From assembly GCA_040226215.1 (NCBI GenBank), contig JAVKFF010000033.1, forward strand, positions 1 through 30,138: DNA of 30,138 nucleotides, given 5' to 3'. Numbering within the stretch: position 1 is the first letter of the stretch; every line of letters begins with the position of its first letter. Below are positions 7,540 through 14,896 of the stretch, in pieces. Origin of the DNA: JAVKFF01 sp040226215 (GTDB lineage Bacteria > Pseudomonadota > Alphaproteobacteria > DSM-16000 > Inquilinaceae). The notes below the pieces were generated by a model, which was not told where the DNA came from, ran no database searches, and worked only from the letters and a program-made list of their open reading frames with translations. Made by a program: the position numbers and the translations under genes.

Positions 7540-10047
7540 GTGCAAAACGCCATGCGCCTCTTCTCCGGATGCCTGATCTCCGTTTGCCTGGTCGCCACAC
7601 CGGCCCGGGCACAGACCTCGTCGTTCATCGACGGCTCCGAATTCGAGGTCTCGGGATGGGCGGGCGGCGCCTTCGTTGAGCCGGCGCTTGGCCGTTTCGA
7701 CTACTGCCGCCTTGGCAGGGTCTTCGACAACGGAGTCGTCCTGAGCTTCACCATGGATGGTGGTGGCCACATCGACGTCGGCATTCTCGACGAAAGCTGG
7801 GCCAGGGAGCCGGGAACGGCGATCCCGCTGGCCGCGCGCCTGGACGATCTCGGGCCGGTCGAACTGGTCGGCACGGCCGACTCCGCCACCTCCCTCAGCG
7901 TCCCCGCCGGCAACAACCCGGACATCGTCGACGCGTTTCGGGGCGGGTATGTGTTCGAGATCGTGGGGGAGGATTTCGGACCTCTCTCCTTCGGGCTCAC
8001 CGGCACCTCGGCGAGCCTGTCGGAGCTGCGCCGCTGCGTCGCGGGCTACCGGGAAATCGCCCTGACGCCGAGCCTCGGCGAGGATGGCCGCCGGGTGGCG
8101 CGGGCGCTGGCCGGCTATCCGGTGGACATCCGCCGGGCCACGCTGGACGCCACCCTCTATCCGGACGTCATCCAGAGCATCTCGGATCTCCAGGCCGCCA
8201 GCAGCGATGCGTTTCGGGAGCTGATCGCGGCGCAGCCGAGCGCTGTCCAGACGCTGGTATGGCGCGTCGTGCGCTATCCCGATCTCGTGTCCGCCACGAT
8301 GGCGGGTGATGCGGTCGCGGACCCGGCGGCGTTTCCGTCGAGCGCGACCGAGGCGGCGGAAACCCTCGTCTCCGATCATGTCGCGTTGCTGGACGCGGTG
8401 CATGGGGTGCGGGTGGAGGCCGAGCAGGCGTTGACCCAGTTCCTGCGCGGCCAGCCCCTCGCGGTCGAGGCGACCTTCAGGACGCTGATCGACTATCCGG
8501 AGATCATGGCTGGCCTCGCCGCGAACCCGGACCTCGTCGACCGCGCGGGCCAGGTCTGGGCGAGCGATCCGGAGGCGGTGTGGCAGGCCCTCGATCTCGC
8601 CATCGCCGAGATCGAGGGCGGTCAGGCGGCGGCACAGGCGGACTGGGCTGCGCGCATTGCCGACAATCCGGACGCGGCGGCGGACCTCGTCGCCGCGACG
8701 GAAGCCTATGTCGCCGATCGCGCGGCCGCCGACCCCGTCTATGCCGGGATCAACCAGGACCCGGCTCTCTACGCCAATCCCGCTTATGCCGCGCAGCCCT
8801 ACCCCTACTGGTACGGACCGCCGCCGCAGGCGGTGCCCTACGCCCAGCCCACCTGGTATCCGGAGCCCTACTACCAGGACACGGGCTTCACCCTGACCGA
8901 TGCCGGTCAGTTGCTGATCACGGGCTTCGTCACCGTAGCCTTCGTCGACTGGCTGTTCGATGACGACGACGACCGCTGGAGCGACTATCCCGATCTTTCG
9001 GGCAACCTCATCATCAATGTGGAGGACAACGTCATCATCGTCGGCGGAGCTTCCGACCGGATCGACGACTGGCGCCGGGAACGCGCCGAGGTGTTGCCCG
9101 CGGACTGGTTCGACAATGACGGGCGCATCGCCGATCGCATGGCTGAACTCGGCGACTTCGAGCGGGCCCTGCGCGACGAGGAAGACCGGCTAGGCACGCG
9201 CATCGATCACGGTGATTTCCTGGCGCAGCGGGGCGACGACTTCCCGCGGCTGTCCGAGGGCGATGTCCGTGGCGCCGGCCTGGCGGATCGTCAGGCGGTG
9301 AGCGATCGCGGGACGGCGTTGACGGGTGTGCCGGCCCCGGCCGGCGGCGAACGCGGCGGGATCATCGCCCTCCTGGATCGCGAGCCGGGACTGCCGGCGC
9401 GCCCGGCCGACGACCGCGCCTTGTCGCCGGTCGAACTGACCCGGCTCCAGCCCGGCCCGAATGGCGGACCCGACCTTCTTCCCGACCGGGCGGCGCTGGA
9501 TCGGCAGCTTGGCGGTTCGCTGGCCGAGCGCCTCACGGGAGGCCCATCGACGTCCGGGGGCGCCCTCCTGCCGCGCGACCCGGACCGCGCCCTGATGGAC
9601 ACCCTGAATGGCGGTCAGCTGGCCGGACAGCTCGGCAGCGGCCTGATCGGAAACGCTACGGTCAGCGGGGGTCAACTTGTCGGTGGCCAGCCCACGGCCG
9701 GTCAGATCGGCGGGGGCCAGATCGGCGGAGGCCAGATCGGCGGAGGAGTGGTAGGAGGAGGCCTCGCAGGAGGCGTCCGTCCCGGCCTTTCCGGACCGCA
9801 GTTCGGCGGCGGCGGCCTGTTCGGTGGCCCGTCTCCGGGCGCACTGCCGCCGCCCACCGTGCCTGGCAATATCGGCAGCTCTCTCCCACGCGGAAGCGGT
9901 GGCTTCGGTGGCGCTGCCGTTGGTGGCGGTCTTGGCGGCGGCAACCTAGGTGGCGGTGGGGCCGGCGGTGTGGGCAGCACTGGCATCAACCGCCCGAGCG
10001 GCGGTGGCCTTGCCGGCGGCGGCGGCTTCCAGCAGCACTTCCGCTGA
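7540..10047 (+). CDS. Large secreted Gly-rich protein, possibly DUF3300-like
   Basis: I choose the GTG at 7540 because GGAG at 7531-7534 is correctly spaced; an ATG at 7552 in the same frame is the alternative. The frame stays open upstream to 7294, but that part overlaps the lipoprotein gene and reads as junk. A signal peptide ends at PARAQ. The mature protein first has a strand-rich domain, then a helical region with repeated YP motifs (ALAGYPVDIRRATLDATLYP, VRYPDLVSATMAG, LIDYPEIMAGLAANP), a layout weakly like DUF3300. A Pro/Tyr-rich linker follows, then an Asp run (LFDDDDDRW) and a long low-complexity tail with GGQIGGGQIGGG repeats. It is about 835 residues. Function is unknown; an envelope or extracellular structural role is a guess. 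Confidence 0.75.
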   Translation: MQNAMRLFSGCLISVCLVATPARAQTSSFIDGSEFEVSGWAGGAFVEPALGRFDYCRLGRVFDNGVVLSFTMDGGGHIDVGILDESWAREPGTAIPLAARLDDLGPVELVGTADSATSLSVPAGNNPDIVDAFRGGYVFEIVGEDFGPLSFGLTGTSASLSELRRCVAGYREIALTPSLGEDGRRVARALAGYPVDIRRATLDATLYPDVIQSISDLQAASSDAFRELIAAQPSAVQTLVWRVVRYPDLVSATMAGDAVADPAAFPSSATEAAETLVSDHVALLDAVHGVRVEAEQALTQFLRGQPLAVEATFRTLIDYPEIMAGLAANPDLVDRAGQVWASDPEAVWQALDLAIAEIEGGQAAAQADWAARIADNPDAAADLVAATEAYVADRAAADPVYAGINQDPALYANPAYAAQPYPYWYGPPPQAVPYAQPTWYPEPYYQDTGFTLTDAGQLLITGFVTVAFVDWLFDDDDDRWSDYPDLSGNLIINVEDNVIIVGGASDRIDDWRRERAEVLPADWFDNDGRIADRMAELGDFERALRDEEDRLGTRIDHGDFLAQRGDDFPRLSEGDVRGAGLADRQAVSDRGTALTGVPAPAGGERGGIIALLDREPGLPARPADDRALSPVELTRLQPGPNGGPDLLPDRAALDRQLGGSLAERLTGGPSTSGGALLPRDPDRALMDTLNGGQLAGQLGSGLIGNATVSGGQLVGGQPTAGQIGGGQIGGGQIGGGVVGGGLAGGVRPGLSGPQFGGGGLFGGPSPGALPPPTVPGNIGSSLPRGSGGFGGAAVGGGLGGGNLGGGGAGGVGSTGINRPSGGGLAGGGGFQQHFR
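9700..9759 (+). repeat. Coding 15-bp tandem repeats
   Basis: Three near-identical 15-base units (9700, 9715, 9730; core CAGATCGGCGG) and a fourth diverged unit encode GGQIG pentapeptides in the Gly-rich tail of the preceding protein. Unit gain or loss would keep the frame, so length variation between strains is likely. Confidence 0.85.
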
Positions 10048-10142
10048 TCTGCCCCCCGCCGTGTGGTTGACAGTGTCTAACCTCCGGCGAAGCCAAGGCC
10101 TCGGATCGGAATGCTCGGAAAGCCACGGCTAGCCAGGCGTTC

Positions 10143-10172
10143 AAAAAAAGAGCCATCCGTGGGGGATGGCTC
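10143..10172 (-). terminator. Rho-independent terminator of the tRNA-fMet locus
   Basis: Read on the minus strand, GAGCCATCC pairs perfectly with GGATGGCTC around a 5-base loop and is followed by seven T (A run at 10143-10149 on the plus strand). It lies 20 bases beyond the CCA end of the tRNA fragment, where the native tRNA terminator should be. It could also stop minus-strand transcripts leaving the island. Confidence 0.85.
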
Positions 10173-10192
10173 ATTAACCCAGCAGGTAAAGC

Positions 10193-10239
10193 TGGTTGCG
10201 GGGAGAGGATTTGAACCTCTGACCTTCAGGTTATGAGCC
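10193..10239 (-). other. attL: 3' half of initiator tRNA-Met (CAT) gene
   Basis: On the minus strand this segment reads GGCTCATAACCTGAAGGTC, then a T-arm (AGAGG, TTCAAAT, CCTCT), then CCCCGCAACCA. That is anticodon loop CTCATAA, the 3' anticodon stem, variable loop, T-arm and 3' acceptor strand of an initiator tRNA with encoded CCA. The 5' stem should be TCAGG, but the fragment has TACGG, and no D-arm or 5' acceptor strand follows, so the gene is incomplete. The homology ends two bases before the anticodon loop. This is the expected displaced 3' end left when an island integrates at the anticodon loop; the intact gene should lie at the other end of the island, past this window. Confidence 0.85.
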
Positions 10240-10586
10240 GTAGCGAAGTTCATTCGAATACTTTCTCACTATTGCGAAACACCCGCCATTTCCGCCACTT
10301 TTGGCGTGCTGACTGGCAAATCATATTTCGCTCTACTTCGCCAAACCGCCCAGAGTTTTGAACCCTCTTGCTTCCACAGTGCTTCCAGATATCGGCCATC
10401 CGATTGCGTGGAAGCACCTTAATCGCCTACAGATCCGGGATTCCTGATCGAAACGCTTATGTCCAGCACGACGGAATCATCCTGAAAATGCGAAAGTATC
10501 GTGCCAACCGGATTTCTGGTCAATACCAACATGAATTTCAATAACGGCATGTATTCATAAACATACGATGCACTTCGAGGGCGCAC
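10240..10586. other. Island left end, non-coding
   Basis: I find no convincing gene in these 347 bases. They are more AT-rich than the chromosomal side and hold one copy of the TGCTTCCA/TGGAAGCA module (10369-10416). This could be integrase or excisionase binding DNA. Confidence 0.6.
10369..10416. repeat. TGCTTCCA/TGGAAGCA module, copy A (near attL)
   Basis: TGCTTCCA occurs at 10369-10376 and 10380-10387, then, after exactly 21 bases, its inverse TGGAAGCA at 10409-10416, followed by TTAATC two bases later. The same arrangement with identical spacing lies just upstream of the integrase (13533-13580). Likely roles are arm-type sites for the integrase or its excisionase, or a copied integrase promoter. 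Confidence 0.75.
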
Positions 10587-12029
10587 TCAGCGGACCTGGC
10601 TCCAGAATGATTGTTTACGGCCATGCTCCTGCCTCAGCCGAGCCTCGTAGGCGTCATGCGGCTCGAACGCACCGAAGTCCGCGATGCCCTTCGACAGGCT
10701 GGAACACTCCAGCAGATGACGGGCGGCATGCTTGTAACGGGACGAGCGGCTGTTCGTGAGACAGAAATCGATCATGGCCCGCAAGATCAGCGTGGCCGCC
10801 AGCGGGTGTTTGGCCGCCAGGGCCTCCGCCGCCGGTGTCAGGATCTCGTAATGGTCCCCGTCCAGGTCCCCGGCGTGTTCGATCACCAACCGCGCGGCCC
10901 GATCCAGGGCCGGCCAGGACACCAGAAAAGACAGGGCTCCCAAACGACTGCGATAGCCCTCGGCATGTGCAAGAGCTTGCTCTTCGGCCTCGACATCGTC
11001 GAAGTCAGGCAGCTTTTTGAGGTAGCCCCGGAGATGCGACGATGACAGGGTACGCTCGAAGCAGCTCCACCGGACCTTCTGCGCCTCATCGGCTCGTCCG
11101 AGCGCTTCCAGGGCTTCGATCTGCGCATCCTCCCACTCGAAGTCCGGCCAATCCCAGCCGCCGGGTTTCCGATGCTCCGCCGCCTCGATGATCGCCAGCG
11201 CCTCCTCGGCCCGACCAGCCGCCAGAAGCCTCTGCCCGATCTCGGCAGCGATCTTGGGAACACGACGGGTCTTTTCATCATATTGGGCAATGAAGGCATC
11301 GACGTCCCCCTGGGCGTCGGCGATGTCCTTCAAGGCCAGATTGACGGTGCTCTGCCTAGAGCGCTCGGCCATCTCGTCTTCGTAGATCGGACCGCCCGAT
11401 CCAAAGCCGATGGCGCGCCGTTCCTTTTCAGGCGGCCTCTGAACCGGCTCGTTGGAAAGCGCGATTATGCGCTGTTTCAGATGCTCCAAACCGCTCTGCC
11501 CGAGCGCGGGGGCGGCGATCCCGATCAAGCCGTCATACTGGCCATAGTCGTTTACGACCAAAGCCTCGTAGACGCGGTCGGCGAGATCGACCGGGTCGAC
11601 CTTGGCCAGGACAGCGACCTCGCCGATGTTCTCGCATGCATCGTGGAACACGCCCATGATAGTTCCGCTGCCGTCATCACGACGTTCGAAAATGGACGTG
11701 GCCAGCGCCATGAACCGCCAGAGAAGTTCGAGAGCCTCCGTGGGGTTGGCCTTCGCCACTTTCCCGACGATAGCTTGCCGCTGGGTATCGAGATCGTTGG
11801 CAACCCCACGAACACCGCGCCAATCGATGAATGATTGTGACCGGGCGATCGAGGTCAGGCGTTTTCGGATTTCCTTCGCAAGTTCACCGGGATCCTCGGC
11901 TGCCAACTCCATCCGAAGCCGCCGCTTAAGCGCCGCATCGCCGCTGCCGAGTTCCATAAGCAACTCGGCCAGGCGCGCGGCGCCGAGGGCTTCCAGGTTC
12001 TTGGCGTTGAGGGTCTTCTTGGACGCCAT
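10587..12029 (-). CDS. DUF6880-like protein, third gene of toxin-antitoxin operon
   Basis: This 480-residue soluble, largely helical protein starts MASKKTLNAKNLEALG. The N-terminal region (ELLMELGSGDAALKRRLRME, then ARSQSFIDWRGVRGVANDLD) matches what I remember of the DUF6880 family, widespread in Alphaproteobacteria and without known activity. The rest is built of helical-repeat-like segments with paired A/L-rich helices (for example AGRAEEALAIIEAAE and ALEALGRADEAQKVRW), reminiscent of TPR-type scaffolds. No catalytic motif, membrane helix or signal peptide is seen. The start lies 21 bases after the stop of the PIN toxin gene, so it is probably the last gene of that operon. A role as a third component, such as a chaperone or target adaptor, is only suggested by position. 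Confidence 0.7.
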   Translation of the reverse strand: MASKKTLNAKNLEALGAARLAELLMELGSGDAALKRRLRMELAAEDPGELAKEIRKRLTSIARSQSFIDWRGVRGVANDLDTQRQAIVGKVAKANPTEALELLWRFMALATSIFERRDDGSGTIMGVFHDACENIGEVAVLAKVDPVDLADRVYEALVVNDYGQYDGLIGIAAPALGQSGLEHLKQRIIALSNEPVQRPPEKERRAIGFGSGGPIYEDEMAERSRQSTVNLALKDIADAQGDVDAFIAQYDEKTRRVPKIAAEIGQRLLAAGRAEEALAIIEAAEHRKPGGWDWPDFEWEDAQIEALEALGRADEAQKVRWSCFERTLSSSHLRGYLKKLPDFDDVEAEEQALAHAEGYRSRLGALSFLVSWPALDRAARLVIEHAGDLDGDHYEILTPAAEALAAKHPLAATLILRAMIDFCLTNSRSSRYKHAARHLLECSSLSKGIADFGAFEPHDAYEARLRQEHGRKQSFWSQVR

Positions 12030-12050
12030 TGGTCGCCCCGTGCCGGCCGG

Positions 12051-12620
12051 TCAAATGAACTGATCGAACGGCTCAATCTCGTTGACGGTGGCAAGCAGCC
12101 CCTGGGCCCTCAAGGTGTCGAGATATTCATCGACGGACTTCGGTGGGTTCTTCAGGCGAAGGCGCACCGTCTTCACGGCTTTGAGGAAGACGGGCTGCGA
12201 CAGATGGAATTGGTGAGTCAGGAACTCGTCGGGGTGCTGCGCCTCGATACCCCACTGGCTCAGGGTTTCAGCCGGGAAATCCTTAAGGTTGGCGGTGACG
12301 ATGAGATCAGCACGCCCCTTGATCGCCGCGGCGAACACATGACGGTCGTCCGGATCCGGAAGCATCAGCACCTCGATCAGATCCTCGTAACCCGTGACAA
12401 CCGCGTCGCGCGTGTGCGCGTTCATCAGGTCGCGCGTCCGCTCCAGACGCTCCCGGGTCAGATCGGTGCGCGTGCGCAGCAGCGCATTGATCCACTCGTC
12501 GTGGACAGCATCCGACCATTTGGCCCGGTAGAGATCGCAGACAGCGAGCTCAAGAAGGAGATCGCGAAGCGGTGCCGGATACAGGACCGAGGCATCGAGA
12601 AAGGCCGTAAAGCTCCCCAA
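12051..12620 (-). CDS. PIN-domain toxin (VapC-like RNase)
   Basis: The protein has 189 residues. The only usable start in the frame is a TTG at 12620, since a TAG lies 15-17 bases upstream in frame. Acidic residues fit a PIN active site: Asp9 in FLDASVLYP, Glu42 in HDEW, and Asp91/Asp92 in LPDPDDRHV, with Asp105 in ADLIVTANLKDF. PIN domains bind Mg2+ or Mn2+ through these residues and cleave RNA. LPDPDDRHVFAAA followed by ADLIVTANLKDF is typical of the PIN_3 group. The C-terminal 70 residues are helical and extend beyond a minimal VapC. It starts 4 bases after the antitoxin stop, indicating translational coupling. Chromosomal-island PIN proteins of this type pair with helix-turn-helix antitoxins like the one upstream. 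Confidence 0.85.
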   Translation of the reverse strand: MGSFTAFLDASVLYPAPLRDLLLELAVCDLYRAKWSDAVHDEWINALLRTRTDLTRERLERTRDLMNAHTRDAVVTGYEDLIEVLMLPDPDDRHVFAAAIKGRADLIVTANLKDFPAETLSQWGIEAQHPDEFLTHQFHLSQPVFLKAVKTVRLRLKNPPKSVDEYLDTLRAQGLLATVNEIEPFDQFI

Positions 12621-12624
12621 GGAT

Positions 12625-13080
12625 TCAGTATCCCATGCCTAGTTCCTGAGCCTCGGCGGCGAGCTCGTCGAGCACCTTACGGCGCTCGCCGTCGATCGCC
12701 TCCTTGTAGCGTAAGACATCCTCGAAGCGGACGCGCCGATGCGTGCCCACCTTGCGGAAGGGAATCTTCTTCTCCTCCAGCAGCTGGATCAGGAAGGGCC
12801 GGGAAACATTCAGGAAGTCGGCCGTCTGCTGGGTGGTGAGCTCCGCGTTCTGAGGCACGATGGTGACGGCGCGGCCCGACGCCATATCCTCCAGAATTTC
12901 GACCAAAAGCTTCACCGCCCCGGCCGGCAGCTCGATGGTCTCCTCCTGGTCGGCGTCGCGCACCCGCAGAGTCAAGGGGCGGCCCAGACGCGCGAGCGGC
13001 GCGAGGCGCTGCCCTGAAGCGCGGGCGAGTTCCACCTCCTCTCGGGACGGGGGCAGGGTCATCACTGCTGCGGTGGCCAT
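12625..13080 (-). CDS. Excisionase-family helix-turn-helix antitoxin
   Basis: The ATG at 13080 is preceded by AGAGGAG with 7-base spacing and is preferred to an in-frame GTG at 13107. The product has 151 residues. Residues about 80-118 form a MerR/excisionase-type DNA-binding domain: LTTQQTADFLNVSRPFLIQL, then the wing IPFRKVGTHRRVRFEDVLRY. The N-terminal half contains a strand segment (RPLTLRVRDA, TIELPAGAVKLLVEIL). The C-terminal tail is a charged helix (EAIDGERRKVLDELAAEAQE), probably the part that binds the PIN toxin. It is the first gene of the operon and is expected to neutralise the PIN RNase and repress its own promoter, which has a palindrome just upstream. Confidence 0.82.
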   Translation of the reverse strand: MATAAVMTLPPSREEVELARASGQRLAPLARLGRPLTLRVRDADQEETIELPAGAVKLLVEILEDMASGRAVTIVPQNAELTTQQTADFLNVSRPFLIQLLEEKKIPFRKVGTHRRVRFEDVLRYKEAIDGERRKVLDELAAEAQELGMGY

Positions 13081-13105
13081 GGGTCTCTCCTCTTGGTTCA
13101 CCGCC

Positions 13106-13134
13106 AATATAGCCCTAGCGCCCTACAAACGCAA
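13106..13134 (-). promoter_or_regulatory. Promoter of the antitoxin-toxin operon
   Basis: On the minus strand, TTGCGT (13129-13134) and TATATT (13106-13111) are separated by exactly 17 bases and lie 26 bases before the antitoxin ATG. This is a good match to a housekeeping sigma-70 promoter. Confidence 0.65.
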
Positions 13135-13136
13135 TA

Positions 13137-13160
13137 TTCGAAACAAACGAATTTGTCGAA
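13137..13160. promoter_or_regulatory. Probable operator for the antitoxin
   Basis: A nested palindrome sits just upstream of the -35 box: TTCG and CGAA at the outside, ACAAA and TTTGT inside, around CGAA. A second overlapping pair is ATTCG and CGAAT seven bases apart (13136-13152). The location suits autoregulation by the antitoxin. No experimental support. Confidence 0.5.
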
Positions 13161-13175
13161 GATGATTGGAAGGCC

Positions 13176-13200
13176 ACCTTCAGGGAAACAACCTGAAGGT
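13176..13200. other. Stem-loop resembling the tRNA-fMet anticodon arm (possible secondary att core)
   Basis: ACCTTCAGG and CCTGAAGGT form a perfect 9-bp inverted repeat around the 7-base spacer GAAACAA. The tRNA target has TCAGG, CTCATAA, CCTGA, so the inner arms and spacer length are the same, and the right half AACCTGAAGGTC is identical over 12 bases. There is no T run, so it is not a terminator. It could be a leftover or alternative integrase core site. Confidence 0.4.
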
Positions 13201-13532
13201 CGGCGTCGAACCCCGCGGTCCCAGCGCCCTTTGGGCGCGCATCCCGAATCCATGGAAGCAAGAGGGAACGAACTCGTGCGAAAAGCGGCGCGTTTCCAAA
13301 GGCTTGTACGGGATTGCCCCTCCTCAAAATTCCCACTCAGGATTTCGCTCCGGGCACACAGAATTGCGATGACCTTCGACATGCTACGTACAGATTATAT
13401 GCCGTATCGAACAAACCACGAAGGAACTCGCAGAATTACTTTTTTCTTCGCATTTTCAATCACTTAGTTGACTTCAAGCAAAGCGCCGAGCACTTTGGAT
13501 TTCGCAGGCTCGCGCAGCGGTTTTCGCCCTTT
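13201..13532. other. Non-coding stretch between toxin-antitoxin promoter and integrase
   Basis: I see no credible gene. The stretch holds a short hairpin (GCGCCC TTT GGGCGC, 13224-13238), a lone TGGAAGCA at 13253-13260, and a TTGACT at 13468-13473 that could be a -35 box for the integrase without a clear -10. Base composition is more AT-rich from about 13370. Confidence 0.55.
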
Positions 13533-13580
13533 TGCTTCCACAATGCTTCCACGGGCGGCCGGGCACGATGTCTGGAAGCA
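13533..13580. repeat. TGCTTCCA/TGGAAGCA module, copy B (upstream of integrase)
   Basis: TGCTTCCA at 13533-13540 and 13544-13551, then, after 21 bases, TGGAAGCA at 13573-13580, again followed by TTAATC. It ends 27 bases before the integrase ATG, so proteins bound here would affect integrase expression. It is a direct copy of 10369-10416 in the same orientation. Confidence 0.75.
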
Positions 13581-13607
13581 GATTAATCATTCGAGAGCCG
13601 ACCGCCC

Positions 13608-14762
13608 ATGGCGAAACTTACCAAACGTATCGTCGATGCCGCCGAGATAAGGGCGAGCGAGTACTTTATCTGGGAAGACGACATACCGGGCCTCGGGCTC
13701 CGGGTATTCCCCAGCGGGCGCAAGGGCTATGTCGTCCAGTACCGCGCCGGGCGACGGTCCCGGCGGATGAGCCTTGGGCCAAGCACCGTCGTGACCTGCG
13801 AGCAGGCACGGACTCGCGCCATCGGAATCATCGCCGCCGCGCGCAACGGAAAGGATCCTGCCGCCGAGCGCGATGCCGGACGGAAGGCCATCACCGTGAA
13901 GGAACTGGCTGAGCGTTTCGACCGGGAACACATCTCGCTCCGGGTCAAGCCGAGCACGGCAAAAGAGTATCGCCGCAACCTCGAGCGTTTCATCCTCCCT
14001 GCCCTCGGACGACTGACGGTCACCGGCATCACCCGCGCCGACGTCGCAAAGTTCCATCACGACCTGCGGCACATTCCATACCAGGCCAATCGCTGCCTCG
14101 AGGTCATCTCCAAGATGTTCAGCCTCGCCGAACTGTGGGGCCTCAGGCCGGACAGCTCGAACCCGCGCAAGCACATCAAGAAGTACCCGGAAGAGAAGCG
14201 CGAACGCTTTCTCAGCGCGGCCGAGCTCCGCCGCGTCGGCGAGGTTCTGCGTGAGATGGAGGTCGAGGGCGTCGAGCTTCCCTCGGCGATCCTGGCCGTG
14301 AGGCTGCTAATCCTGACTGGGTGCCGTCTGAACGAGATCATGACGCTCAAATGGGAGTACGTTGATTTCACGGACAAGGTGCTGCGCCTTCCCGACTCCA
14401 AGACGGGTGCCAAGGTCGTTCATCTCGGTCAACCGGCGGTCGAGCTTCTGAAGGCCGCGGAGCGGATCGAGGATTACTCTTGGGTTATCATCGGCACGTT
14501 GGAGGGAAAGCGCCTGAGCGATCTGCAGCCATTCTGGCAAAGGGTTAGGGCCCGGGCTGGCTTGAAGGACGCTCGGATCCACGATCTCAGGCACACCTTC
14601 GCCTCGACCGCAGTGGCCGCCGGCCAGGGGCTGCCGATGATCGGAAAGCTGCTCGGCCACACGCAAGTCCAGACGACCGCGCGCTATGCCCACCTAGCCT
14701 CCGATCCCGTGAAGAGCGCCGCCGATTCAGTGGCCAATTCTCTCCAGCAGGCTCTCGGATAA
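13608..14762 (+). CDS. int: P4-type tyrosine integrase
   Basis: The protein has 384 residues, the normal length for tRNA-targeting island integrases. Residues 1-90 are the DUF4102-like arm-binding domain (GLGLRVFPSGRKGYVVQY), about 95-180 the SAM-like core-binding domain, and about 200-375 the catalytic domain. All catalytic residues are visible: Arg240 in TGCRLNEI, Lys265 in SKTG, His325 and Arg328 in HDLRHT, His351 in LGH, and nucleophile Tyr360 in ARYAHL. It cuts and rejoins DNA at the island ends through a phosphotyrosine link. It is the likely agent of integration at the tRNA-fMet fragment at 10193-10239, although its gene is 3.4 kb from that end rather than next to it. No excisionase other than the antitoxin-like helix-turn-helix protein is visible. 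The start has no strong ribosome-binding site. Confidence 0.93.
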   Translation: MAKLTKRIVDAAEIRASEYFIWEDDIPGLGLRVFPSGRKGYVVQYRAGRRSRRMSLGPSTVVTCEQARTRAIGIIAAARNGKDPAAERDAGRKAITVKELAERFDREHISLRVKPSTAKEYRRNLERFILPALGRLTVTGITRADVAKFHHDLRHIPYQANRCLEVISKMFSLAELWGLRPDSSNPRKHIKKYPEEKRERFLSAAELRRVGEVLREMEVEGVELPSAILAVRLLILTGCRLNEIMTLKWEYVDFTDKVLRLPDSKTGAKVVHLGQPAVELLKAAERIEDYSWVIIGTLEGKRLSDLQPFWQRVRARAGLKDARIHDLRHTFASTAVAAGQGLPMIGKLLGHTQVQTTARYAHLASDPVKSAADSVANSLQQALG

Positions 14763-14790
14763 AGACACTCCCGACACCGCTGAACCTCGA

Positions 14791-14819
14791 TTGAACACGA
14801 CGCATCGCTCGGCTACCTT
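14791..14819 (+). promoter_or_regulatory. Candidate promoter of the restriction operon
   Basis: TTGAAC (14791-14796) and TACCTT (14814-14819) are 17 bases apart and lie 77 bases before the regulator ATG at 14897. The -10 box is a modest match. It is the best candidate in the 134-base gap after the integrase gene. Confidence 0.35.
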
Positions 14820-14896
14820 GCCTCAAAAGCCCAGAAACCAGTCACGCCAAGTTTCAGGACGGAGCATGTTACTGGGAGAGCATGGTGGAGGCAGAA

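Noticed and set aside
9700..9759. Regulatory tandem repeat
   Set aside because: The units are 15 bases, in frame, and encode the GGQIG repeats of a low-complexity tail, so coding explains them.
10193..10239. A complete tRNA gene
   Set aside because: The 5' acceptor strand, D-arm and most of the 5' anticodon stem are absent; the sequence beyond is island DNA.
13176..13200. A rho-independent terminator
   Set aside because: The stem is good but no T run follows on either strand.
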